Below, in pieces: positions 15,074 through 25,479 of a stretch of 48,730 nucleotides of DNA. Under the pieces are notes generated by a model. It made no database searches, was not told where the DNA came from, and saw only the letters and a list, made by a program, of their open reading frames with translations. A program made the position numbers and the translations under genes. The stretch comes from Treponema sp. (GTDB lineage: Bacteria > Spirochaetota > Spirochaetia > Treponematales > Treponemataceae): positions 1-48,730 of the forward strand of contig JAGCTZ010000088.1 in NCBI GenBank assembly GCA_017963165.1, given 5' to 3'. Positions within the stretch are counted from its first letter, which is position 1. The number at the start of each line of letters is the position of its first letter.

Positions 15074-16708
15074 TTAAAATAAAAATTTAACAAGAAGTTG
15101 TGCATTTCCACTGTTGCCAACATACTGTCCTGCATACATTCTTTCTTCCGGCCCTAAAAGCTTTAGAATATCGCTTACAGAAAGACAGATTCGTACTGCC
15201 GGCGAAACCTGCATATATCCTTCCAGATTAATTACAGGCTTATTATCCTGTGCATCCATTATATAGATTGTATCAAGACTTGCTCCCCACAAGCCCTTTT
15301 GACTTTGTAAGGCAAGATTAACAGAAAAATTGTGTCTGTTTTCCAAAACCGGAATATCAAGCCAGTTAGCATGATATTTTGCTGTCAAAGCAAAAAGCTT
15401 GTACTTCCAGGTAAAGGCAAAATCGGTAAAAAGCTCATTGCGCGATTTTGCTGATAATCCATACAGGCCACAGGTAAGATTTTCATCTGAATAATCAGGA
15501 GTCCATACACCGTTTCCAAAAGCAGTTCTTGAATAACCTGCGGCAACATTTCCTGTAAACGAAGACTTTAAGGGAACAAGAAGATTTATTTTTCCGTACC
15601 AGTCAGAGGTTTCGGTTGTAAATTCGTTAAGCCCCGCAAACTTAAAATCACCTTCAAGCTTTGAAGTTGTATTTCGTTCTGAAGCAAGACCTCCGCTCAA
15701 AGAAAGATTAAGCTTTCTGTCCGAAAAATATACAGGAAGATAAGTATCTAAACCAACTGTAAATGGAACAAGCACAGAATTGTCACCAATCAGATTTCCA
15801 ACTACAAGACCTACATCTGTATAAAGCTTGATTTTATCATTCTGCCATGAAAAGTCTAAACCAAATTGACCTCTGTTACTGATTTTATTCCAAACTTCCA
15901 GATTATACTGAGCATCAAAGCCAAGCTCAAAACCGTTACGGCTCCAGGAAATTCCAAACTCCGGATCTACTGTAACACGGCAGGTGCTTCGAATCCAGTC
16001 GGGAACTGTAAAAGTAGGTGCACTGTTTTTTGTTATATCGGCAAAACGATAGTAAAACTCACTGTCGACATCAAAGGCAAGCTTAAAATCCTTTGGAAGA
16101 TTCCAGAGTACATTTGCAGATAATTCAACTGAATCCTGATTATTTGCAGCAATACTTTCTGTTTTTCTTTGAAGTCCATTCTTTACATCTCTATAACTTC
16201 CTGCAAAACCCCAACGTAAATCTTTGCGGATAAAATCCTTTTCAATACCAATTGCTGTATTTGAAGTATTAAAATCATCAGCAAGATTGTGGCTGGCAAA
16301 GCCCGAAGCAGATTCGTGGGTAAAAGAAATCTTAAAAGGATCTGCGCCGTAAAGACGTGCAATCTGGAAATCACCTGTAAAGGTTGCAGGATATCCGCCA
16401 CCGATTTTTCCTTCTGCATAAATATCTTTTTGGGCATTCTGTGCATCTGCAGCAGACACATCGGCTTCGTCACTTACCGAAATTGAAGGAAGAACAGGTA
16501 CAAGATCTCCTGAAGTATAGGTCATATCAAGTACATCATCAAAATCTGGAGCGGGTGCAAAATCTTCCTGATCATTGCTGCCCGAAACAACAGTCGTAAG
16601 ATCGGGAAGCTCAATCTGACTATCTTCTGAGGCCATCTGAGCAAACCCTGCTGAAAGCATGCCAAACGCGAGTATGCCAAAAATAGTTTTCTTTATAATA
16701 ACACTCAT
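15074..16708 (-). CDS. Predicted outer-membrane beta-barrel protein
   Basis: A 544-residue exported protein. Residues 1-23 form a signal peptide ending near GFAQ. An acidic, low-complexity stretch follows (about 25-95). From about residue 105 to the end there are repeating amphipathic strands with alternating aromatic residues (for example FKLAFDVDSEFYYRFADI, GLDFSWQNDKIKLYTDVGLV, DFAFTWKYKLFALTAKYHA), ending in LLVKFLF with a C-terminal aromatic, the usual barrel-assembly signal. No TonB-dependent-receptor plug domain is apparent. GGAGG precedes the ATG. Its position between the TPR gene and exbB-exbD-tonB suggests it is the outer-membrane partner. No named family recognised. Confidence 0.8.
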   Translation of the reverse strand: MSVIIKKTIFGILAFGMLSAGFAQMASEDSQIELPDLTTVVSGSNDQEDFAPAPDFDDVLDMTYTSGDLVPVLPSISVSDEADVSAADAQNAQKDIYAEGKIGGGYPATFTGDFQIARLYGADPFKISFTHESASGFASHNLADDFNTSNTAIGIEKDFIRKDLRWGFAGSYRDVKNGLQRKTESIAANNQDSVELSANVLWNLPKDFKLAFDVDSEFYYRFADITKNSAPTFTVPDWIRSTCRVTVDPEFGISWSRNGFELGFDAQYNLEVWNKISNRGQFGLDFSWQNDKIKLYTDVGLVVGNLIGDNSVLVPFTVGLDTYLPVYFSDRKLNLSLSGGLASERNTTSKLEGDFKFAGLNEFTTETSDWYGKINLLVPLKSSFTGNVAAGYSRTAFGNGVWTPDYSDENLTCGLYGLSAKSRNELFTDFAFTWKYKLFALTAKYHANWLDIPVLENRHNFSVNLALQSQKGLWGASLDTIYIMDAQDNKPVINLEGYMQVSPAVRICLSVSDILKLLGPEERMYAGQYVGNSGNAQLLVKFLF

Positions 16709-16737
16709 ATTGTAACCTCCAATAGCGGCCTTTTCAT

Positions 16738-19479
16738 CTATTTAATAAGATTCATAACCTTCTTGCCCTGCTTTGTTTCCGGATAAAGCTCTACAAGAAG
16801 ATTCGCAGTAACCTGAGCATCGCCCTTGAGCCCTGCAGCCATAAATGAATCTACAGCCGAATAAAGTGCAGCAGCGGCTTTGTCGTCATCATCCTGTCCG
16901 CTTGATCTGTAATATTCGGCAGCCTTTAAGTAATATTCTGCAGCCTTTTGAGATTCGCCTTTGTTGTAATAATAACCTGCGGCAAAATCTGCATTCTGGG
17001 CAGCATAATACATTTCGTCACCATCTTTCTGATAATTTAAAAGTTCAATTGCAAGTTCAAAAGCTTTTGTATTTTCATCATGCTGTGCATAAAGCTGAAC
17101 AAGTTCTGAACCTGCAGCGCGACCTTTTTTACTTGCTGTTTTACCGGCTCTGTCATATTCGCCTTCTTTTTCTACAATAGTTCTGTCTGTTCCGCTTACA
17201 ATTCGTTCAAGCTCCAATACCTTTGAACTTATTCCGTCAGACCTTGCCTGTTCATTGTAATTACGTACAAGCAGTCTTGCGGTCGAAAGTGCATCCCTGT
17301 AATTTTCCTGTGTGTAATAAGCCTGCAAAAGATTTTTATATGCACCATAAGAATAAATGCTGTCTGGATATTTTGAAACGAGAGTTGTATTCTGCATGAT
17401 AGCCTTGTCTAACTCGCCGTTTTTCATATTGCAGTCACCACTAAAATAATATGCTGCGTCAGAATATTTTCCGTTTACATAATTGTAAATATATTTTGTA
17501 AAACGTGTTTCTGCTTCTTTATAACTTTGAGCGGCGTAAAAAATTTCGCCGGAACGATAAGCCGCATCTTCTGCATAAGCCGTACCCGAATAATCACGGA
17601 CAATCTGCTGGTAAGAAGAATCTGCCTTTGCAAGCTCACCCTGCTTTTCGTAAACTTTTGCAGTTGCAAGAATACAGCGTACGGCAAAATCTGATTTTTC
17701 TGTTGTATATTCAGAAAGCAGCTTTATTGCACCATCATAATCTTTAGAATCTGTAAGAATTTCGGAACAGTAAATTACTGCATTTTGTTTTTGTGAAACT
17801 GACTGCGAGGAAGTAATCATGCCTCTTGCCATAAAAACCGCATTTTTAAAATCAGATTGCATCAAAGCTGATTTTGCTCCAAGCTCATACGCACGATACA
17901 GGTATTCATCCTGTGTTGTATATGTTTTTACATAAGCTGACAAATCTGCATAAGCATTTTCATATCTGCCCTCTTTATACTCACATACACTCTTGTAAAA
18001 ATGAGCTATTTTTTTATAACCAGGTTCTGAAGCTTTTGATGTAGTATAACTATCAAGATAAGCATAGGCTGTTATATATGATTTAAGATTATATCTACAA
18101 AGACCTGTAAGATAACTATAAAGCGGGTGCTGTGTCTGTCCTTTAAGAGCCGCCAAGGCTTCTTCCCACTTTTTCAGACGGTACAAAACCTTAGCATATT
18201 CTATATAGCTGTCTCCGTCCATTTTTTTATTTTTTCCAAGCTGAACATAAACTGCTTCTGCTTTTTCATATTTTTGATTTGCAGACAAAAGTCTTGCATA
18301 CAATTTTGCACAATCGCTGTCTGCTATAAAAGGAGCAATCAGATTTTCTGCCTGAACCTTATTTCTACGGCTCAGAATTGTTGCTGCAACAAGGGCATCC
18401 TTTGCTCCAGGCTTTTCAATTTTTTCGTAGCATTCAATTGACGAAGAAGCGTCGTCCGTAAAAGCATAACAGCGCATCAAAAGAGAATAATACGAATCAG
18501 AAAGTCCCTGAATATTGCTTGCAAAAATCCGTTCCTGATTATCAAGTAAAGCGTCTTTTACACCTGCTGCAGAAGCTTTTCCATTCCGGTCAAGTTCGAT
18601 TTTCTGTTTATAAATAAATGCTGTAATAAGATTAGCTTCTACAGAACTATCTTCAGCAAGGGTAAAATATTCAAGCGCGGTATCGTAATCTTTTTTTGCA
18701 TAAGCAGCCGCGCCAAGATTTAATCGGAAAACAGAAAGCATTTCCTTAAAATCTTCATTCTGATTTTTATTAAGAGTGCTATAGGCAAGCTGAACGTTTC
18801 CTGTTTTTTCGTAAGCGTCAGCAGTATAAATTGTCAATGCCGAATATACGCTTTCAGAAAAATCCTGTTCATCTAGTTTTGAATAAAGCTTAATAGTATT
18901 GTTATAATTTCCTGCACTGTTATATGCAAAAAGCAGCTTCTGTAAAGCTTCGTCATATTCCGGCTTAGAAAAATAAGTTCCGTTAGAAACAACATATTCA
19001 AAAAGTGGAATTGATTTTTCGTAAAGCTCCATAAAGAAATTTATTCGACCTGCATAAAGAATAGACGAATGATAATATTCAAGTTTATTTTCACGCTGTT
19101 CTACATCACAGGCAGTATGAAAGGCAGAAATTGCATTTGTATAGTCCCCGTCAAAATAATATGCAAGTCCAAGATAATACCAGCATTTTGCATAATCTTC
19201 TGCACCAAATCTTAAAGAAGAAAGAACTGTTGCAAAAGTTTCTTCTGCTTCTTCATATCTGTTAAGAATTGTAAGCGCCTGTCCTTTTGCAATACGTGCA
19301 GTAACAATAAAAACAGATTCGGGATAATTTTTTTCGAGCTGTTCAGCTTTTTCTATTACCCCGGGATAATATTCGGCATTCGAATAAATATTGAGTTCAT
19401 TATAAATGTCTAACTCAGATGCAAAGCCACCTGCTGCAAGGAAAGCCGCTAATGAAACAGCTAATAATTTTTTCTTCAT
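16738..19479 (-). CDS. Exported TPR-repeat protein, 913 residues
   Basis: A large secreted repeat protein. Residues 1-21 (MKKKLLAVSLAAFLAAGGFA) are a signal peptide. The rest is tetratricopeptide and Sel1-like helical repeats through to the end, with recognisable units such as KCWYYLGLAYYFDGDYTNAISAF, QLAYSTLNKNQNEDF, ADSSYQQIVRDYSGTAYAEDAAYRSGEIFYAAQSYKEAETRF and AIMQNTTLVSKYPDSIYSYGAYKNLLQAYYTQENYRDALS, similar in style to YbgF/BamD-type repeats. A GTG at 19485 is two codons upstream; the ATG at 19479 gives the normal signal peptide. It probably acts as a periplasmic scaffold in the envelope operon; function is inferred from context. Confidence 0.85.
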   Translation of the reverse strand: MKKKLLAVSLAAFLAAGGFASELDIYNELNIYSNAEYYPGVIEKAEQLEKNYPESVFIVTARIAKGQALTILNRYEEAEETFATVLSSLRFGAEDYAKCWYYLGLAYYFDGDYTNAISAFHTACDVEQRENKLEYYHSSILYAGRINFFMELYEKSIPLFEYVVSNGTYFSKPEYDEALQKLLFAYNSAGNYNNTIKLYSKLDEQDFSESVYSALTIYTADAYEKTGNVQLAYSTLNKNQNEDFKEMLSVFRLNLGAAAYAKKDYDTALEYFTLAEDSSVEANLITAFIYKQKIELDRNGKASAAGVKDALLDNQERIFASNIQGLSDSYYSLLMRCYAFTDDASSSIECYEKIEKPGAKDALVAATILSRRNKVQAENLIAPFIADSDCAKLYARLLSANQKYEKAEAVYVQLGKNKKMDGDSYIEYAKVLYRLKKWEEALAALKGQTQHPLYSYLTGLCRYNLKSYITAYAYLDSYTTSKASEPGYKKIAHFYKSVCEYKEGRYENAYADLSAYVKTYTTQDEYLYRAYELGAKSALMQSDFKNAVFMARGMITSSQSVSQKQNAVIYCSEILTDSKDYDGAIKLLSEYTTEKSDFAVRCILATAKVYEKQGELAKADSSYQQIVRDYSGTAYAEDAAYRSGEIFYAAQSYKEAETRFTKYIYNYVNGKYSDAAYYFSGDCNMKNGELDKAIMQNTTLVSKYPDSIYSYGAYKNLLQAYYTQENYRDALSTARLLVRNYNEQARSDGISSKVLELERIVSGTDRTIVEKEGEYDRAGKTASKKGRAAGSELVQLYAQHDENTKAFELAIELLNYQKDGDEMYYAAQNADFAAGYYYNKGESQKAAEYYLKAAEYYRSSGQDDDDKAAAALYSAVDSFMAAGLKGDAQVTANLLVELYPETKQGKKVMNLIK

Positions 19480-19486
19480 AAGCACA

Positions 19487-20854
19487 TCACTCTGGATAGA
19501 ATTGCTCAGATGCCCTTACTCTTGTAAGATAAACATTATCACTGGCATAGAGCATACAGAAATCATCAAGAGAAATCTGTTTCCCATTCATATAAACAAA
19601 GCAACCAAAGGAACCGTTACTACTAAAATACGGAAGAAAAACAACACAATCATTAAAAACTTTTATTTCGGGCGTTACAGTTTTGTCTGTTTCCCTGATT
19701 GCGCCAAAATAAATATTTCCGCTTTCTGTAGCAGCAAGCACATATAAGAGTGATTTAAGTACAGAAACATCGTAACCGGTATCTTCTATAAATGTAACTG
19801 TATTTACAGTTCCAGCTCCGCTTATTGCTGCCGCAAAAGGATTAATCGTAACATCTGCGCCAGATTCATTGTAAAGATAAACTCTTCCTGTATTAACAGA
19901 CATTATTGCTGCTGCAAGATTTCGTACCCAATCGAGTGAAAAGAAAAGATTATATTTCTGAGACAAGATTCCCTGATAGCCTGTTTCCTTTACCGAAACA
20001 GTTTCTACAAGTAAAGGCTCGCGTTTAAGCTTACTTCCGGCAATTGGTTCAACAAGACCGTCTGCAATCCATTTAAGAAAACCTGCAGAAGAAAGATAAA
20101 GTTTAGAAGAATCTACATCTTCAGAATTAAAGGCTTTTCCATTTGAAATCTGAACAAGCTTTCCGTCTTCATCGTACATTGCATTCGGCACAAACATTAC
20201 TCGTCCAAGATTTTTCTGAATCATTCCTGCCATTTGAAGAACGTTATCAAATCTGTCGCCGTCTACCGTAACATATTTCCATGGCAAAGAAACTGCTGTC
20301 ATATTAAGAATATCTTCGAATGAAGCGCTGTAAAGTGCAGAAAAAGGAACGCCTGTAGAAGCTCCCTTTGAAGCATAATTTCCATAAATCACAAGATCGG
20401 CAAAAGCTGTTTTACCATAAGGAGTAAACTGAACATAAACATCTGTATTTACAGAAAAATACCAGCGGATTCTAATTGGTTCATCAGTTTTTTTGTCGCG
20501 GACTAAAACCCAGCTGCCTGGAGCATCGCCTGGATAAACCTCCTGCTGCTCCTGAGTTACACCTTTATTTGAATAAACCTTTACATTTATTGTCGCACAC
20601 GGAGCAACATAAATCATATAAGTTGAATCAGACTCTTCAAGCCTTACCTGAAACTTTTCTCCGGCATTGTTATCGTATATTTCAGGAAGATTCATACGTA
20701 CGGCTTCAAGAGAAGCTTCGAACCATCGTTCTGTAAGTCCTTTTCTTATTTCTGAAGAATCCGGAATTCCCCAGGAATTATATGCCGCAAAAACCGGCGA
20801 AACAAACAGGAGCATAAATAAAGCCGCTATGATTGTTCTGTTCAACTTTTTCAT
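19487..20854 (-). CDS. Secreted protein of unknown function, first gene of envelope operon
   Basis: A 455-residue exported protein not matched to a family I know. A signal peptide runs to about residue 23 (LLFVSPVFAAYN). The mature part looks globular and beta-rich. Features include YMIYVAPCATINVKVYS, a WYFSVNTDVYVQFTPYGKTAFADLVIYGNY segment and a small hydrophobic stretch VRNLAAAIMSVNTGRVYLYN. It is followed 7 bp later by the TPR gene, and GAAGGTGG lies upstream of the ATG. The gap to the activase gene upstream is only 35 bp, so transcription may extend from there. Role unknown; probably a spirochaete-specific envelope component. Confidence 0.75.
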   Translation of the reverse strand: MKKLNRTIIAALFMLLFVSPVFAAYNSWGIPDSSEIRKGLTERWFEASLEAVRMNLPEIYDNNAGEKFQVRLEESDSTYMIYVAPCATINVKVYSNKGVTQEQQEVYPGDAPGSWVLVRDKKTDEPIRIRWYFSVNTDVYVQFTPYGKTAFADLVIYGNYASKGASTGVPFSALYSASFEDILNMTAVSLPWKYVTVDGDRFDNVLQMAGMIQKNLGRVMFVPNAMYDEDGKLVQISNGKAFNSEDVDSSKLYLSSAGFLKWIADGLVEPIAGSKLKREPLLVETVSVKETGYQGILSQKYNLFFSLDWVRNLAAAIMSVNTGRVYLYNESGADVTINPFAAAISGAGTVNTVTFIEDTGYDVSVLKSLLYVLAATESGNIYFGAIRETDKTVTPEIKVFNDCVVFLPYFSSNGSFGCFVYMNGKQISLDDFCMLYASDNVYLTRVRASEQFYPE

Positions 20855-20889
20855 TTTTCCACCTTCAGCTAATCCTAATCTCTACTCTA

Positions 20890-23800
20890 TTATTCTGCAA
20901 ATGATTGAGCAGGGTCAACATCAGTTGTACCCTCTGCAAGACTTATGATTCCTTTTACAATGGAACCATCGCTCAAGCGAATAAAGCCGTCTTCAACCTC
21001 GTCAGGATGTTTTCCGACTGGCGCATTTGAAAGCAGAAGCTTAAGTCTGTTCAGCTGATTTACTTCTGAACTACCCGGGTCATAATCAATTGCACTTATA
21101 TTTGATTCCGGGAACCTTCGTCTAAGTTCCTTAATCATACCTTTTCCGGTTACATGATTTGGAAGACATGCAAACGGCTGAACACAGGCAATGCTAGGAA
21201 CTCCATCATGTATAAGCTCGACCATCTCGGCAGTAAGGAACCATCCTTCACCAGTCTGATTTCCAAGCTGTACTATATCATCGACACCTTTCATCAATTC
21301 GTAAATAGACGAAGGTGCTGTAAATCTTCTGCTTTTTTTCAAGAGCCGCTTCATTTTGCGACGGTAAATTTCCAGAGCCCAGATAAGAAGAATTGCATTC
21401 TTTTTCTTTTTAAGCGGGAGCTTTAAATCTTTGTGACGAATAATATCAACAGAGAATGAATAGAAGAAGAAATCTGCAAGATCTGGCATTACACATTCTG
21501 CGCCTTCTTTTTCTATAGTTTCTACAATATGATTATTTGCTGTAGGATGGAACTTTACAAGAATTTCACCTACTACGCCAACGCGAGGCTTTTTCACAGG
21601 TCTTAACGGCAGTTCATCAAATTCCTGAATTATTCCTTTTAAAAGCTTATGATAGCCAACCCAGCCTGCACCCCTCTGGAGCATAGCTTCTGCCTTATCG
21701 TTCCATTTTTCATAAAGCTGATTTGCACTACCAGGAACTGCTTCATAAGGACGAACTCTGTAAAGCACACGCATAAATACGTCGCCAATCATACAGGCTT
21801 TTACAAGCTTATCAATAAGAGTAACAGTAAGCTTAAAGCCCGGATTCGTTTCAAGACCAAGCGCACTAAGACTTATAACAGGAATATGTCCCCAGCCTGC
21901 ATCTGCAAGCGCACGACGTATAAAGCCTATATAATTTGTTGCACGACAACCACCGCCGGTTTGAGAAATAAGAAGGCTTACGTGATTAAGATCATATTTT
22001 CCGCTTTCCAAAGCTGCCATCATCTGACCGGCTACTATAATAGAAGGATAACAGGCATCATTGTTTACATAACGCAGACCCGCATCTACAGCCTTAGGGT
22101 CAACGGAATCAAGAACTACAAAATTATAGCCGGCTGATTCAAACGCACGTTTTATAAGTCTGAAGTGAATCGGCGACATTTGTGGTGCAATAATCGTGTG
22201 CGTATATTTCATTTCTTCGGTGAAAACAACACGTTCATAAGCCGAAGATTTGTGATATGTTTTTACATTATTTCTGCGTCTTGCTTTTACTGCTGCAATA
22301 AGAGAACGGATTCTGATTCTTACGGCGCCAAGGTTACTTCCTTCGTCAATTTTTATAAGCGTGTACATTCTGTTTTTTGCACGAAGGATTTCATCAACCT
22401 GATCAGAAGTTACAGCATCAAGTCCACAACCAAAAGATGTAAGCTGAACAAGTTCAAGGTCAGGCATTTCGGAAACAAACTGCGCAGCCCTGTACAAACG
22501 ATTGTGGTAAGTCCACTGATCTATAATTCGTAAAGGACGTTCTATTTTTCCAAGATGGGCAATTGAATCTTCTGTAAAGACAGCAAGTCCAAGCCCGTTT
22601 ATCATTTCAGGGATTCCGTGATTAATTTCCGGATCAAGATGGTAAGGACGGCCGGCAAGAACAATTCCGCTTCCACCCTTTGTGATTACTTCTTCAAGAG
22701 CTTCTTCGCCTGCACGCTTTACATCCTCGCGGAACTGCTCCTGCTCTGCCCATGCTTTATCAAGAGCGGCAAAAATCTGTTCTTTTGTAAGAGTCGGAAA
22801 TTTTGGAAGCATTTCTTCGGCAAGTCGTTCTGCAAGTGCTTCTTTATCATAAATTGGCAAAAACGGATTCATAAATAATATAGAAGAATCTTGTCTAAGT
22901 GCATCTATATTATTACGAAGAACTTCTGGATAACTTGTTACAATCGGACAGTTATAATGATTACCTGCACCTGTATCTTCCGTTTTTTCATAAGGAGCGC
23001 AAGGATAAAATATAAACTTAATTCCACGCTGAAGCAGAGACTCCACATGTCCATGGCTTATTTTTCCCGGATAGCAGACAGATTCAGAAGGAATTGTTTC
23101 AAGGCCTTTTTCGTAAACATTACGGGAAGAACGTTGACTCAAAAGAACACGGAAACCAAGCTCATTAAAGAACGTAAACCACAAAGGATAGTTTTCGTAC
23201 ATATTAAGAACGCGGGGAATTCCTACATCACCCATTGGCGAATCTTCAGGACGGCGTGGCGCATAATGAAAAAGTCTGTTTGCTTTCCAGGCAAAAAGAT
23301 TTGGAAGAGGACCAGCGTCATCATCATCTAAGCCGGTATTTGCTTTATTGCTTGCATCTATTACTCTGGAGTCTTTACCTTTATTTTCTGATTCTAATTC
23401 GGCACCTTTTTCGCAGCGGTTACCTGTTATAAAAGTTCTGTCTTCGTTTCCTGTAGAGAACGTATTAATAGTAAGAAGACAATTATTCTGACATTTTCCA
23501 CAACGTTTAAGTTCAAGCGAAACCTTAAACTTTTCAAGTTCATCAAGCTTTGCAATTGTTGAATGAATCTCGTGGACTGTTCCTTCCGGTTCGCCCGGTT
23601 TTGGTGCAGTAAGATCGAGCCACTGGTCATAAGCAATAAGAGCCGAACCATAAGCGCCCATAAGCCCCGCAACATCAGGACGATAAACTTCTACACCCGC
23701 AATTTTTTCAAAGGCTCTGAGAATTGCGTCATTAAAGAAAGTTCCTCCCTGTACGACAACCTTTGTTCCAATATCACTAGCCTTTCTAAGCTTAATTACC

Positions 23801-25425
23801 TTGAAAAGCGCATTTTTAATAACTGAATAAGAAAGTCCGGCTGCAATATCTGCAACAGAAGCTCCTTCCTTTTGTGCCTGCTTAACACGACTGTTCATAA
23901 ATACGGTACAGCGGGAACCAAGGTCAACAGGCTTTTGCGCCATAAGAGCAATCTTGCCGAATTCCTTTACATCCATGCCCATTGTATTTGCAAAATTATC
24001 AAGGAAGGAACCGCAGCCAGAAGAACAGGCTTCGTTAAGCTGAATGGAAACAATAGCACCATCCTTCATACGAAGCGCCTTCATATCCTGACCACCAATA
24101 TCAAGCAGAAATTCTACACCAGGAACAAAAAAGTTTGCTGCGCGGAAATGAGTTATTGTTTCAACTTCGCCGGCATCGACTCCGAGTGCCGCCTGAAAAA
24201 GCGCTTCGCCATAACCTGTAGAAACTGAACGGGCAATATAAACATCCTCTGGCAGCTGGGCATACAGTTCTTTTAAAACCTTTACAGCAAGTTCAACAGG
24301 ATTTCCCTGATTATGGGCATAGAAACTCCAGATAATACGACCATCTTTATCAACCAGAACAGCTTTTGTTGTTGTAGAGCCGGAATCCAAACCAAGAAAA
24401 ACAGGTCCGTGAGTTTTTGAAAGATCTCCACGCTTTGCCTTCTGCTCGGAATGGCGGACTTCAAATTCATCAAGCTCTGCCTGATTTTTGAACAACGGTT
24501 CAAGACGCTGAACTTCACTTAATTCTGCGCCAACAAGATTTTTAAGACTGTCGCGGAATTCTTTTATCGTAGGAAATTTAAAATCACTATTGTCGCCGGA
24601 AAATTTTCTTTCGGCACTAAAAGCACAACCACTCGCAACAAACAACTGAGAATCCTGCGGAACAATTACTTCTTCTGGAGTTAGCTTAAGTGTTTCTATA
24701 AAGCGCTGGCGCAGCTGATCAAGAAAGTGAAGCGGACCACCCAGAAATGCAACATTTCCTCGAATTGGCTTACCACAAGCAAGCCCCGAAATTGTCTGAC
24801 TTACAACGGCCTGAAAAATAGAAGCAGCAATATCTTCGCGGCGGGCACCTTCATTAATAAGCGGCTGTATATCTGTTTTGGCAAAAACTCCACATCGGGC
24901 TGCAATAGGATAAATCTGCTTTGCACCCTTTGCAAGCTCGTTCAAACCCATTGCATCTGTTTCAAGAAGCGCTGCCATCTGATCTACGAACGCACCTGTA
25001 CCACCTGCACAAGTTCCGTTCATACGCTGCTCTACACCACCTTTAAAATATGTGATTTTTGCGTCTTCGCCACCAAGTTCAATTACTACATCTGTCTGAG
25101 GAATCAACTTTTTTACAGAGGTTGTTGCGGCAATTACTTCCTGAACAAAAGGAACATTAAGCCACTGAGAAACTGAAAGTCCACCGGAACCTGTTACTTT
25201 TACTGTTACTGTCTGATTTGAACCTGCAGGAAGCTCTTTTTCAAGAAAATCAAGAGCCTTGTTTACGACCGAAATAATTGTATTACGTATATCTGCTCTA
25301 TGACGCTGATAGTCGCCATATATTAATTTATCATTGTTATCAAGCACCGCAACCTTAACAGTTGTGGAACCTATATCTATACCAACTCGCACCGGAATAA
25401 TAGTATTATTATCTTTTAATTCCAT
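20890..25425 (-). CDS. 2-hydroxyacyl-CoA dehydratase activase-related protein (HgdC/BadF-like, fused)
   Basis: A 1511-residue cytoplasmic protein. It has two ASKHA-fold activase domains in tandem: about 13-275 (GIDIGSTTVKVAVLDN; C139 in TCAGGTGAF and C178 in RCGVFAKTD) and about 343-600 (GLDSGSTTTKAVLVD; C467/C471 in EACSSGCGSF and C506 in RCTVF). A long C-terminal half follows that resembles dehydratase-subunit and DUF2229 sequences, with many Cys (CGKCQNNC near 645; NDACYPSI; GGGCRATNY). In HgdC one [4Fe-4S] cluster bridges a homodimer and ATP drives electron transfer to the dehydratase. The large fused form is common in anaerobes but its substrate is unknown. A leaderless-type promoter precedes it. 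Confidence 0.88.
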   Translation of the reverse strand: MELKDNNTIIPVRVGIDIGSTTVKVAVLDNNDKLIYGDYQRHRADIRNTIISVVNKALDFLEKELPAGSNQTVTVKVTGSGGLSVSQWLNVPFVQEVIAATTSVKKLIPQTDVVIELGGEDAKITYFKGGVEQRMNGTCAGGTGAFVDQMAALLETDAMGLNELAKGAKQIYPIAARCGVFAKTDIQPLINEGARREDIAASIFQAVVSQTISGLACGKPIRGNVAFLGGPLHFLDQLRQRFIETLKLTPEEVIVPQDSQLFVASGCAFSAERKFSGDNSDFKFPTIKEFRDSLKNLVGAELSEVQRLEPLFKNQAELDEFEVRHSEQKAKRGDLSKTHGPVFLGLDSGSTTTKAVLVDKDGRIIWSFYAHNQGNPVELAVKVLKELYAQLPEDVYIARSVSTGYGEALFQAALGVDAGEVETITHFRAANFFVPGVEFLLDIGGQDMKALRMKDGAIVSIQLNEACSSGCGSFLDNFANTMGMDVKEFGKIALMAQKPVDLGSRCTVFMNSRVKQAQKEGASVADIAAGLSYSVIKNALFKVIKLRKASDIGTKVVVQGGTFFNDAILRAFEKIAGVEVYRPDVAGLMGAYGSALIAYDQWLDLTAPKPGEPEGTVHEIHSTIAKLDELEKFKVSLELKRCGKCQNNCLLTINTFSTGNEDRTFITGNRCEKGAELESENKGKDSRVIDASNKANTGLDDDDAGPLPNLFAWKANRLFHYAPRRPEDSPMGDVGIPRVLNMYENYPLWFTFFNELGFRVLLSQRSSRNVYEKGLETIPSESVCYPGKISHGHVESLLQRGIKFIFYPCAPYEKTEDTGAGNHYNCPIVTSYPEVLRNNIDALRQDSSILFMNPFLPIYDKEALAERLAEEMLPKFPTLTKEQIFAALDKAWAEQEQFREDVKRAGEEALEEVITKGGSGIVLAGRPYHLDPEINHGIPEMINGLGLAVFTEDSIAHLGKIERPLRIIDQWTYHNRLYRAAQFVSEMPDLELVQLTSFGCGLDAVTSDQVDEILRAKNRMYTLIKIDEGSNLGAVRIRIRSLIAAVKARRRNNVKTYHKSSAYERVVFTEEMKYTHTIIAPQMSPIHFRLIKRAFESAGYNFVVLDSVDPKAVDAGLRYVNNDACYPSIIVAGQMMAALESGKYDLNHVSLLISQTGGGCRATNYIGFIRRALADAGWGHIPVISLSALGLETNPGFKLTVTLIDKLVKACMIGDVFMRVLYRVRPYEAVPGSANQLYEKWNDKAEAMLQRGAGWVGYHKLLKGIIQEFDELPLRPVKKPRVGVVGEILVKFHPTANNHIVETIEKEGAECVMPDLADFFFYSFSVDIIRHKDLKLPLKKKKNAILLIWALEIYRRKMKRLLKKSRRFTAPSSIYELMKGVDDIVQLGNQTGEGWFLTAEMVELIHDGVPSIACVQPFACLPNHVTGKGMIKELRRRFPESNISAIDYDPGSSEVNQLNRLKLLLSNAPVGKHPDEVEDGFIRLSDGSIVKGIISLAEGTTDVDPAQSFAE

Positions 25426-25431
25426 AGTGAT

Positions 25432-25460
25432 AATTTAACAATAATATTGTAAATTTTCAA
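25432..25460 (-). promoter_or_regulatory. Promoter giving a near-leaderless activase mRNA
   Basis: On the minus strand TTGAAA (25460-25455), a 17-bp spacer and TAAATT (25437-25432) end 6 bases before the ATG at 25425. The transcript start would fall at the start codon. No Shine-Dalgarno sequence fits in the gap. Confidence 0.6.
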
Positions 25461-25479
25461 TTACTCCGGCTTTTCCCTG

